A stretch of DNA of 6,442 nucleotides from Flammeovirgaceae bacterium UBA2338 (GCA_002344795.1 DDUM01000042.1:5739-12180); one strand, 5' to 3'; numbered from the stretch's first letter, positions 1 to 6,401 are shown. Notes: generated from the sequence alone by a model not told the origin. Numbers and translations are program-made.

Positions 1-330
1 ACGATTAGTTTATCAGGAACTAACCTTTCGATAACGGGAGGAAATACCGTTGATATCTCATCTGTAGATACAGACACTGATGATCAAGTACTAAACCTTG
101 TGGGATCAACTCTGAGTATTACTGATGGCAACAGTGTCAATCTGTCTTCTGTAAATACAGACAATCAAACCCTAGGGATTACTGGTAACACTTTGTCAAT
201 AACTGGAGGAAATAATGTGAATCTGGGGGGCATCGATACAGATGATCAAACACTGAGCCTTTCTGGAACTAACTTGAGTATTGCAGGTGGGAATACAATA
301 GATATCTCCAGTGTTGACACAAATACACAA
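1..330 (+). repeat. Tandem array of ~27-residue fibre repeats
   Basis: Four adjacent coding repeats occupy bases 1-87 (29 codons), 88-168, 169-249 and 250-330 (27 codons each). A fifth copy lies at 517-597. Each unit reads as two short beta strands (x-L-x-L-x-G-x-x-L-S-I and N-x-V-D-L/I-S) around a Gly-Gly-Asn turn and ends in an acidic Asp/Asn-Thr-Asp linker. The array probably continues left of the window. The units are well diverged at DNA level, so this is an old protein-level repeat rather than a fresh DNA duplication. Confidence 0.85.
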
Positions 331-2235
331 CTTGATGAAATTGCTGTGGACGCGTTTGTTGCTAATAATGGGTATTTGACCGCAGAAGTGGATGGAAGTA
401 TTACCAATGAAATCCAAGATCTAAACCTTACGGGAAATATTTTAACCATTACCAATAATGGATCAGCCACCCCAATTGATTTGTCACCTTTTTCCGGAAC
501 CAATACGGATAATCAAACCATAAGTTTGTCAGGTACCAGTCTCTCCATTGCTGGTGGGAATACCATCGATATCGGATCTATTGATACGGATACCCAATTG
601 GATGAAGCTGCAGTAGATGCATTTGTTTCCAACAATGGTTATCTGACAGCTGAGGTGGATGGGAGTATTACGAATGAAATTCAGGATTTAACCTTTACAT
701 CAGGTGTAATTGCGCTAAGTAATGATCCAGGTAGTACAACCATAGACCTAAGCGGATATGACAATAATGTTGCTGATGATTTTAATGGTGACTTTGCAGC
801 CCTTTCCAATATTCCTGCAGGATTAACTGATGGTGATGATGTAGGAATTACATCGGTTACTCACAACACTACCCTTACAGGCAACGGCAATGGCACCCCG
901 CTTGCAGTAAATGTAGGAACCGGAGCCAATCAAATTGTACAGCTTAATGCAAGCGGTCAGCTGCCAGCTGTTAATGGCTCGCTTTTAACGGGTTTACCCA
1001 CATCACCATGGACAGGGTCACCAGATCTTTCGTATTCCGCAGGACGTGTTGGAATTGGAACAAATTCCCCGTTTAATCAGCTATCTGTGAGTGGAACCAA
1101 TACAACACCATCGGTTAGTGATGGTATTATGCTTGACATTCAAAACATTTCAGGTATTGGCGGTACATTATCCGGAATACGGTTTAAGAAAAATGGTGTC
1201 ACTGCCAATCAAAGATTTAACTCTGGAATTTTTTACAATGGAGATGAACTGATGTTTTCCATTAAAGATAACTCTACTGCAACCAACGTATCCACCAATG
1301 ATGCAGCAATGACATTGACCAACCAGGGTAGGGTAGGCATCGGAACAAAAACACCGGGATCAATGCTGACAGTTTTAAAAAATGAAGCTGGAAGTACGTT
1401 GCCATCACTTAATATTTTGGAAGCCAATGGAACCAGTGATGCTTCAATGACTTTTGAGACACAGGGTGGAAGCTCTTTTGCAATAGGAGTGGATGCGAGT
1501 GATGCTCATAAGTTTAAAATGAGCACAAACAATGCTTTAGGTGTAAATGACCGATTAACCATACTAGGTGCAGGTAATGTCGGTGTAGGTACAAGTTCAC
1601 CTCTGACCAATTATCAATTAGAAATTGAAACCACATTTACAGGAGGGTTATACATCGATAACAATGCAACATCAGGTAATAATTATGGCGTAGTCACCTC
1701 AATGAATGCATTGGCTTCAGGAACCAGGTACGGATTTTATGCGACAGGTGAGGATCGCAACTATTTCAGTGGCGATGTTGGAATCGGAACAACAGTGCCA
1801 AGTGCAAAGCTTGATGTCAATGGTGATGCAGAATTAAATGGAGAAACACGCTTAAACGGAAATCTTGTTTCAGCAGTAACAGCTGATCATATAACAGGCA
1901 CTAACGAGTCATTGCCAACGCCAACAAGGCGAATACTGAGAGTTACATCCAATGTAAACAATAGAGGAATCGAATATATTGGGGCGGGTCAGGATGGGCA
2001 AGAATTGATAATTATTCATTCTGGCAACGGAGGCTCCGGGTTTGCGACTAACATTATTTTTTATCGGAGTGGCACTGGCGGAGCAGGAATCACAGTGACC
2101 CCAAATAGCCTTTATATGAGTGGAGGCAGCACCTACAGCCTCAATGCTGGCTCGAGTATTCACTTTATTTACGATGGAACGCTTCAGGCCTGGGTGGAAA
2201 TAAGTCGTTCAACCAATATCATAGCCATCAATTAA
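1..2235 (+). CDS. Repetitive tail-fibre-like surface protein (5' partial)
   Basis: The reading frame is open from the first base of the window, so the true start lies upstream. A GTG at 100 lies in the middle of a repeat and is not a credible start. The visible part is 744 residues. Residues 1-199 and 173-229 carry degenerate repeats of the form T-L-S-L-S-G-T-x-L-S-I-x-G-G-N-x-(I/V)-(D/N) ending in DTDDQ, DTNTQ or NTDNQ. Residues 345-600 hold four VGIGT/VGVGT-type repeats, each followed by a proline and a short beta-strand. Residues 636-744 form a Gly/Ser-rich beta module ending in FIYDG...W, like the C-termini of phage tail-fibre-like proteins. I see no cysteine, no transmembrane segment, no type A or type B sorting domain and no peptidase_S74 chaperone at the C-terminus. 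Such proteins are common in Bacteroidota and are usually thought to be extracellular fibres or adhesins. The next gene starts immediately after the stop, which suggests one operon. The family type is fairly secure; adhesion or binding is inference. Confidence 0.8.
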   Translation, partial: TISLSGTNLSITGGNTVDISSVDTDTDDQVLNLVGSTLSITDGNSVNLSSVNTDNQTLGITGNTLSITGGNNVNLGGIDTDDQTLSLSGTNLSIAGGNTIDISSVDTNTQLDEIAVDAFVANNGYLTAEVDGSITNEIQDLNLTGNILTITNNGSATPIDLSPFSGTNTDNQTISLSGTSLSIAGGNTIDIGSIDTDTQLDEAAVDAFVSNNGYLTAEVDGSITNEIQDLTFTSGVIALSNDPGSTTIDLSGYDNNVADDFNGDFAALSNIPAGLTDGDDVGITSVTHNTTLTGNGNGTPLAVNVGTGANQIVQLNASGQLPAVNGSLLTGLPTSPWTGSPDLSYSAGRVGIGTNSPFNQLSVSGTNTTPSVSDGIMLDIQNISGIGGTLSGIRFKKNGVTANQRFNSGIFYNGDELMFSIKDNSTATNVSTNDAAMTLTNQGRVGIGTKTPGSMLTVLKNEAGSTLPSLNILEANGTSDASMTFETQGGSSFAIGVDASDAHKFKMSTNNALGVNDRLTILGAGNVGVGTSSPLTNYQLEIETTFTGGLYIDNNATSGNNYGVVTSMNALASGTRYGFYATGEDRNYFSGDVGIGTTVPSAKLDVNGDAELNGETRLNGNLVSAVTADHITGTNESLPTPTRRILRVTSNVNNRGIEYIGAGQDGQELIIIHSGNGGSGFATNIIFYRSGTGGAGITVTPNSLYMSGGSTYSLNAGSSIHFIYDGTLQAWVEISRSTNIIAIN
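250..687 (+). repeat. Two copies of a 57-residue module in the fibre gene
   Basis: Bases 250-420 and 517-687 encode two 57-residue blocks. Each joins one 27-residue repeat to a 30-residue stretch containing AVDAFV, NNGYLTAEVDGS and ITNEIQD. By hand alignment they match at 50 of 57 residues but at only about 122 of 171 bases. A 32-residue linker (421-516) separates them, giving a period of 267 bases. After the second copy the series changes to a different linker (LSGYDNN...DDFNGDFAALSNIPAGL), which marks the end of the repeat stalk. Confidence 0.85.
1042..1803 (+). repeat. Four VGIGT-type repeats in the fibre gene
   Basis: The motif (G)-(R/N/D)-V-G-(I/V)-G-T-x-x-P, with a downstream beta-strand such as L-x-V, occurs four times, with the Val codons at 1048, 1333, 1579 and 1777. 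The intervals are 285, 246 and 198 bases (95, 82 and 66 residues). The motif is widespread in Bacteroidota and phage tail-fibre-like proteins, often just before the C-terminal domain. The fourth copy is followed by a coiled-coil-like stretch with DVNGDAELNGETRLNG, which also fits a fibre neck. Confidence 0.8.
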
Positions 2236-2239
2236 ATGA
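2230..2239 (+). promoter_or_regulatory. Abutting stop/start junction (TAA|ATG)
   Basis: The fibre gene stop TAA (2233-2235) is followed without a gap by the ATG (2236) of the next gene, within the string AATTAAATGA. No Shine-Dalgarno sequence precedes it. The arrangement suggests that the second gene is translated by ribosomes terminating on the first (inference). Confidence 0.6.
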
Positions 2240-3348
2240 GAATAATTACTATTCTATATCTGGTTACTTCTGTGTGTAATGGGCAAGGCCTTTATATTAA
2301 AGGCTCTACTGTGAGCATTGCTGCTAATACTGTTTTTGCTGTAATGGGCAATGCACAAAATGAAGGTACTTTAATTAATAATGGCGATTTTCAGATCTCT
2401 GGTACATGGCAAAATGATGGAATGTATGATGCAGCTTCGGGAGGATTTACACTAAGCAGTAGCGGAGATCAAATTATTAACCATAATGCACAATCTTTCA
2501 GTAAACTCTCTATAACCGGTGGTGGTAAGAAGTTCTTTCTAGCTGACCTGGAGATTCTGCAGGAACTGAATTTGGTTGATGGCCACCTTGTCTCACAAAA
2601 TGAATCCAGGATATATGCTACCAACACCCTCATAGTCTTGGGTGGTTCGGATCTATCCCATGTGGTGGGAGAATACGTTAGCTCAGGAACTGGAGCCAAG
2701 TTATTTCCGGTAGGAGATGGCAGTCTCTATCTTCCGATCACCATCAGCTCAACTTCAGAAGCCCTTCTGGGCGCTTCTGCTGTAAGCCCAAATCCTGTCT
2801 TGACTTTTGATAATTCCCTAACCGAAATTTCTAAGCAACATGCGTGGAGGTTAAGTTTTGAGAATGGTGAATCAAGATCAATAATCATTGAGCTTCCAGA
2901 TAATGGACAATCATCATTCAGTGATCCAAGTGTAGCCTTTAGCCCTGATGGGTTTCCCTACAGAGCAGTGTCACCCTTAGCTTTACAAAATAATTTATTA
3001 GTGAGTGATGCATTTGTCGCTTCCCCTGGTTTGATTACACTTGGAATTAGCTCAAGCATTGAAAAATTGCCAGCCCTTAAAGTATATAACTTACTCACTC
3101 CAAATGGTGATGGCCTTCATGATTTTCTTAAAGTGGAAAACATCGAGTTTTACCCTAATAACAAAGTATCAGTATTTAATAGGTGGGGAGATCAGCTTTT
3201 TGAAGTTAGCGGCTACGACAACCTTCAAAAGATTTTTGATGGAAAATCGGATAGTACCAATAAAGAATTGTCTGATGGTACTTATTTCTATGTGATTGAT
3301 GATGGAGCTGGCAAGCGATACACTGGTTTTTTTGTAATGCGAAATTAA
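2236..3348 (+). CDS. Secreted protein with type B T9SS C-terminal sorting domain
   Basis: This 370-residue protein begins with a short hydrophobic signal peptide (MRIITILYLVTSV, cleavage near residue 16-17). The Cys at 14 lacks a proper lipobox, so it is probably not a lipoprotein. Residues 18-280 are beta-rich. They include an early stretch of the kind N-E-G-T-L-I-N-N-G-D-F and a middle GAKLFPVGDGSLYLPITI segment seen in many Bacteroidota surface proteins. Residues 284-370 match the gliding-motility-associated (CHU_C, type B) C-terminal domain: LTPNGDG at 287-293, a strand leading to FNRWG at 314-318, then SDGTYFYVIDD and a final GFFVMRN. In known systems this domain directs export through the type IX secretion system and anchoring at the cell surface. 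The gene sits between a fibre gene and a PorP/SprF gene with zero-base junctions, so it may help present or anchor the fibre (inference). The ATG start is supported by the signal peptide. Confidence 0.88.
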   Translation: MRIITILYLVTSVCNGQGLYIKGSTVSIAANTVFAVMGNAQNEGTLINNGDFQISGTWQNDGMYDAASGGFTLSSSGDQIINHNAQSFSKLSITGGGKKFFLADLEILQELNLVDGHLVSQNESRIYATNTLIVLGGSDLSHVVGEYVSSGTGAKLFPVGDGSLYLPITISSTSEALLGASAVSPNPVLTFDNSLTEISKQHAWRLSFENGESRSIIIELPDNGQSSFSDPSVAFSPDGFPYRAVSPLALQNNLLVSDAFVASPGLITLGISSSIEKLPALKVYNLLTPNGDGLHDFLKVENIEFYPNNKVSVFNRWGDQLFEVSGYDNLQKIFDGKSDSTNKELSDGTYFYVIDDGAGKRYTGFFVMRN

Positions 3349-3352
3349 ATGA
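3343..3352 (+). promoter_or_regulatory. Second abutting stop/start junction (TAA|ATG)
   Basis: The type B protein gene stops with TAA (3346-3348) and the PorP-like gene starts with ATG at 3349. The ten bases AATTAAATGA are identical to those at the preceding junction. Again there is no Shine-Dalgarno sequence. Translational coupling across all three genes is the simplest reading. Confidence 0.6.
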
Positions 3353-4254
3353 AGAAACTCTTAGCCATATTTTTTCTTGTTCCCTTCTGGCTTTCAGCTC
3401 AGCAAGACCCTCTTTACAACCTTTACCAGTTTAATCAGCTGATGGTTAATCCTGCTTATGCTGGCCACAACAATATTTTATCGTTATCCATGCACACCAG
3501 GGTACAATGGTTGGGAATAGAAGGTGCTCCAATCACCAATGCCATTTCTGCCAATACATCATTTCACAAAAATCGTCATGGAGTGGGGGGCTGGTTGGCG
3601 CATGACAAATTTGGCATCAATAAGAATACTGAGTTCTACGGCAGCTACGCCTATCATCTGCAAGTGAGTCCTAAATGGAAAGTAAGTGCAGGATTTCAGT
3701 TGGGACTTACCAATTTTAGGCAAGATTATTCTCAGTTGGTATTGGAGTTTGATACCGACCCCCTTCTTACCAATCAACAGGAAAATTTCACGAAATCGAA
3801 TGTTGGCACCGGTTTTATTCTTTCTACTGATGAATTATTTTTTGGACTCTCTGTTCCTAGGATGCTTGATGTAAGGACAGAGCAAGGTACATTTGTTAGT
3901 ACACGATATAAGCGCCATTATTATGTTAGTGCTGGGGCAGTTCTAATGCTCAGTTCTTTTGTGAAAATGAAAGTAAGTACCCTAGCACGCATAGTTGATA
4001 ATCAACCCTTTTCTGCTGACTTTTCAGCTACTGCTATATTGGGAGAGACCGTTTGGCTAGGTGCTTTCGCGAGGAATTTTTCCACATTGGGGGTCAATGC
4101 TCAACTTGATATTACTGAGACAGTGCGTGCTGGGTACGCCTTTGAATATCCTACTTCAAGCTTGTCTGCTAATAATTTTGGGAGTCATGAGTTGATGATT
4201 GCTATAGACTTAAAGCCGCTCACCTTTCAGTACTACAAGAGAAGATATTTTTAA
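3349..4254 (+). CDS. PorP/SprF family type IX secretion outer-membrane protein
   Basis: The protein has 301 residues, normal for the PorP/SprF family. A signal peptide (MKKLLAIFFLVPFWLSA, cleavage after residue 17) leads to the family's N-terminal signature: QDPLYNLYQFNQLMVNPAYAG at 19-39, then QWLGIEGAP at 53-61. Next come GVGGWLAHDKFGI and a strand with FYGSYAYHL. The rest alternates like a beta-barrel and ends in KRRYF, whose terminal aromatic residue fits an outer-membrane beta-signal. SprF in Flavobacterium is needed to export the type B substrate SprB, and paralogues are often encoded next to their substrates. This copy lies directly behind a type B gene, so it is probably the dedicated partner of that protein rather than the core PorP of the general secretion machine (inference). 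The gene symbol is left blank because paralogues cannot be told apart here. Confidence 0.92.
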   Translation: MKKLLAIFFLVPFWLSAQQDPLYNLYQFNQLMVNPAYAGHNNILSLSMHTRVQWLGIEGAPITNAISANTSFHKNRHGVGGWLAHDKFGINKNTEFYGSYAYHLQVSPKWKVSAGFQLGLTNFRQDYSQLVLEFDTDPLLTNQQENFTKSNVGTGFILSTDELFFGLSVPRMLDVRTEQGTFVSTRYKRHYYVSAGAVLMLSSFVKMKVSTLARIVDNQPFSADFSATAILGETVWLGAFARNFSTLGVNAQLDITETVRAGYAFEYPTSSLSANNFGSHELMIAIDLKPLTFQYYKRRYF

Positions 4255-4268
4255 AGCCTCAGATATAG

Positions 4269-4356
4269 GCACTGCATGAAAGGGGTAATCATTAATTGCG
4301 GCCGCTAACTGGTATTCCAGTGAACAAGGCAAATGATCGTTCTGATAATGCAGTGC
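4269..4356 (+). terminator. Weak inverted repeat after the PorP-like gene, possible terminator
   Basis: GCACTGCAT (4269-4277) pairs exactly with ATGCAGTGC (4348-4356). The right arm is followed by a T-rich tail (TCTTTTCTTTTT). Inside it lies a small hairpin, ACTGG-TATT-CCAGT (4308-4321). The position, just past the end of the three-gene run, suits a terminator, but the outer loop of about 70 bases is long. This is a low-confidence call. Confidence 0.25.
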
Positions 4357-4435
4357 TCTTTTCTTTTTAAAATAAATAGAGGAGGATAAAACTGAATATT
4401 TTTTAATTTCCAAAGGGCTTTGTATATTAATACGC

Positions 4436-5428
4436 ATGAAAGCGCTTTTACTTACCGGACCAGGACAAATAGAGTTGAAGGACATACCCATTCCAGAGGT
4501 TACCACAGGTAAAGTTTTGGTAAAAATGAAAGCGGCCGCACTCAACAGAAGAGACGATTGGATAAGGGAGGGCAAATATCCACGTATTCAATATGGGGTG
4601 ACCCTGGGGTCTGATGGTGCAGGTGTGGTAGAGCAGGTATTTGATGATGTTCATAAGGCGTGGATGGGGCAGGAGGTCGTCATTAACCCGAACATTGATT
4701 GGGGCACCGATCCTGAAGTTCAATCTAAAAATTATAATATCCTTGGGATGCCAGTGAATGGTACCTTCACGGAGTATTTATTGATAAATGTAGACCGCTT
4801 GCAACATAAGCCATTCCATTTGGATTTTCTTCAAGCCGCCACCCTTCCCCTTGGCGGACTTACGGCCTACAGAGCACTTTTTAGAAGAGGCGGTTTAAAG
4901 CCAGGTATAAACGTTTTGATTTCTGGCTTTGGTGGAGGCGTAGCCCAGTTTGCTTTTTTGTTTGCACAAGCAGCAGAGGCCAATGTGTACATCACGTCAG
5001 GGAGTGATGAAAAAATTGAAAAAGCTTTGAAAATGGGCGCGAAGGGTGCGTTCAACTATAAGAAACAAAGCAACTTTGAGAACCTCTGGAAAACAAGAGG
5101 TGGATTTGATTTGATTATTGATAGCGCAGGCGGGGATCAACTGAATAGTTATATCAAGATTTTAAGACCCAATGGGAGAATCGTATTTTACGGTGCTACT
5201 AATGGGTTGCCATCAAAAATTGACCTTTACCGCATGTTCTGGAACCAACTGACATTGCAAGGTACAACCATGGGAAATGATTCTGAATTTAACGAAATGC
5301 TTGCTTTTGTGAGTAAACATAAGATACGCCCTGTCGTAGATTCCATCAGGCCATTCTCAAAAATAGCATCCTCTTTTGCGGATATTACCAAGCCAAATAA
5401 AGTTGGCAAGATTGTGTTTCAGATTTAG
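4436..5428 (+). CDS. MDR-family zinc-less alcohol dehydrogenase / quinone oxidoreductase-like protein
   Basis: This 330-residue protein has the full length and order of a medium-chain dehydrogenase/reductase. The N-terminal GroES-like domain has MKALLLTGPG, NRRDDWIREGKYP (37-49) and LGSDGAGVV (57-65). The nucleotide-binding domain has TLPLGGLTAYRAL (136-148) and the glycine-rich turn SGFGGGV (163-169), then FDLIIDSAGG and GRIVFYGAT. The C-terminus VGKIVFQI is also typical. No cysteine is present anywhere, so neither the catalytic nor the structural zinc site of classical alcohol dehydrogenases can form. The lobe sequence around NPNIDWG (84-90) is kept but lacks ligands. It therefore most likely uses NAD(P)H to reduce a quinone, enone or aldehyde without zinc; the substrate is unknown. 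The ATG at 4436 is the only good start: the frame is open upstream to a TAA at 4373-4375 but has no other ATG. No Shine-Dalgarno sequence precedes it. Confidence 0.9.
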   Translation: MKALLLTGPGQIELKDIPIPEVTTGKVLVKMKAAALNRRDDWIREGKYPRIQYGVTLGSDGAGVVEQVFDDVHKAWMGQEVVINPNIDWGTDPEVQSKNYNILGMPVNGTFTEYLLINVDRLQHKPFHLDFLQAATLPLGGLTAYRALFRRGGLKPGINVLISGFGGGVAQFAFLFAQAAEANVYITSGSDEKIEKALKMGAKGAFNYKKQSNFENLWKTRGGFDLIIDSAGGDQLNSYIKILRPNGRIVFYGATNGLPSKIDLYRMFWNQLTLQGTTMGNDSEFNEMLAFVSKHKIRPVVDSIRPFSKIASSFADITKPNKVGKIVFQI

Positions 5429-5455
5429 GTGGGTAGGGAGTAGTTAGGATAACAC

Positions 5456-5531
5456 AAAGAGGCTGTCTCAAAATTGACACGTTTTAAATTCACCAACTTT
5501 GGAGATCCTTCGCTTTTGAGACAGCCTCTTT
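5456..5531. terminator. Perfect 18-bp inverted repeat between convergent genes (two-way terminator or MITE-like remnant)
   Basis: AAAGAGGCTGTCTCAAAA (5456-5473) and its exact reverse complement (5514-5531) enclose 40 bases. The hairpin lies in the gap between the oxidoreductase gene (+, ending 5428) and the CsbD-like gene (-, ending 5555). It has A-rich and T-rich ends on both strands, as expected for a bidirectional terminator. The 40-base centre is longer than usual for an intrinsic terminator. The arm also resembles transposon terminal repeats I recall from Bacteroidota (from memory, unchecked), so a mobile-element origin is possible. No clear target-site duplication flanks it. Confidence 0.6.
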
Positions 5532-5554
5532 AACTTTTATGGTATTTCTAATCA

Positions 5555-5785
5555 TTACATAATTTTTGCGGTGTTGCGAACCCAATCCCGGATCTGGGAT
5601 TTGGTCTTCCCCGACTTAATCTGGAGTCGTCCTATCAATTCATTCTCGCCTCGCGACATGAACTGCAAATCACTATTAGAAATATTGGGGAACTCCTTTT
5701 TAATTCTTCCTCTTAGATTGTTCCAATTGGGTCCTAATTTTAAATCTGACGTATTTGTTCTCTTGTCACTTTCTTTCTGTTCCAT
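5555..5785 (-). CDS. CsbD-like stress protein
   Basis: Read from the ATG at 5785 this is a 76-residue, highly charged soluble protein. A longer version from a TTG at 5812 would add nine residues; I prefer the ATG because the extension is not part of the family and neither start has a Shine-Dalgarno sequence. The core matches the CsbD pattern: NWNNLRGRIKKEFPNIS, then a short DLQFM segment, then GENELIGRLQIKSGKTKSQIRDWV. In the family these are W-x-x-L-K-G-x-x-K, D-D-L and G-x-x-x-x-L-x-G-x-(I/L)-Q. CsbD proteins are small general-stress proteins of unknown biochemical role. The gene follows the YtxH-like gene by 36 bases on the same strand, so they are probably co-transcribed. Confidence 0.82.
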   Translation of the reverse strand: MEQKESDKRTNTSDLKLGPNWNNLRGRIKKEFPNISNSDLQFMSRGENELIGRLQIKSGKTKSQIRDWVRNTAKIM

Positions 5786-5821
5786 GATAATGTTAGCGTT
5801 TTCTATTTCCAAACTATTTAA

Positions 5822-6085
5822 TTAAACTTTAATTGATTCGGAGAGATGGTTCATTGAAGACTTTCCTCTTTTACTATACTCTTCAACTTTTTCATTGTAT
5901 GATTTTTTTGCTGAGTCTAAAGACTCATTTGCTTTCTCCATAAGCTCATTGGCAAGTCGCTTTGATTCTACTTTGAGTTTTTTTCTGGTTTTACGTCCAC
6001 TTCTTGGAGCAAGCAATAACCCACTCGCTGCACCTAAAGCTGCACCTACAATAAACCCTGTGATAACTTTTGTTTTGGTATTCAT
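5822..6085 (-). CDS. YtxH-like small membrane protein
   Basis: This is an 87-residue protein. A glycine/alanine-rich hydrophobic segment (about residues 7-26, TGFIVGAALGAASGLLLAP) is followed at once by the basic family signature APRSGRKTRKKL (26-37). A charged amphipathic, probably coiled-coil helix runs to about residue 75. This is the standard YtxH layout: one membrane anchor and a cytoplasmic helix. Members are linked to general stress responses but have no known reaction. The ATG at 6085 has an A-rich leader and no Shine-Dalgarno sequence, normal for Bacteroidota. It is the first gene of a likely two-gene operon with the CsbD-like gene. I could not find a convincing TAnnTTTG-type promoter on its upstream strand. 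Confidence 0.82.
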   Translation of the reverse strand: MNTKTKVITGFIVGAALGAASGLLLAPRSGRKTRKKLKVESKRLANELMEKANESLDSAKKSYNEKVEEYSKRGKSSMNHLSESIKV

Positions 6086-6323
6086 AATTTTTCTAATTTA
6101 AATTTTCATTCCCGAAACTTTCAGGACAATCTGATTGAATAAAAAATATTGTGATGATGGGTGTTGTGAAAAATGATCAGATGTGACCTTACTTTACCCA
6201 CTCAAATGATACAACACAAATAATGACTTAATAGTTTGCCTAAAGTCAAATAAGGTATGTTTTTTTAAAAATCACATTCTCTATTTGTTAATAATCTATT
6301 GCAGTTCAGATATGTCTGCCGAG

Positions 6324-6356
6324 GTTGAAATGCTGGAGTTGAAGCTGCATGTCAAC
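6324..6356. repeat. Imperfect inverted repeat / hairpin
   Basis: GTTGAAATGC (6324-6333) pairs with GCATGTCAAC (6347-6356) at nine of ten positions across a 13-base loop. No T-tract follows on either strand, so it is not an obvious intrinsic terminator. It could be a regulatory or RNA structure, or chance. Confidence 0.4.
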
Positions 6357-6401
6357 ACGAAATTTTGGAAAGATTTAATATTCTCGAAATCATCATTCTA
6401 A

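Noticed and set aside
100..102. GTG as the start of the fibre gene
   Set aside because: The same frame continues to base 1 with clear repeat units upstream, so this is an internal valine codon in a truncated gene.
2236..2280. Lipoprotein signal at Cys14 of the type B protein
   Set aside because: The residue before the cysteine is valine, which does not fit a lipobox; an ordinary signal peptide fits better.
4380..4385. Perfect AGGAGG as a ribosome binding site for the oxidoreductase
   Set aside because: The ATG is about 50 bases away and no start codon lies at a workable distance.
4300..4540. Two GCGGCCGC palindromes, near 4298 and 4531
   Set aside because: Eight-base self-complementary strings, one inside the oxidoreductase gene; with no shared flanks they are most likely coincidence.
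4210..4575. A 121-residue frame on the - strand across the spacer
   Set aside because: It overlaps the ends of two well-supported genes, has no recognisable domain and looks like a shadow frame.
5474..5501. TTGACA and CAACTTTG inside the inverted-repeat centre as a promoter
   Set aside because: The second element deviates from TAnnTTTG, the spacing (17 bases) is short for Bacteroidota promoters, and no gene follows on that strand.
5571..6101. Plus-strand frames opposite the CsbD-like and YtxH-like genes
   Set aside because: They are antisense shadows; the minus-strand frames match known families and these do not.
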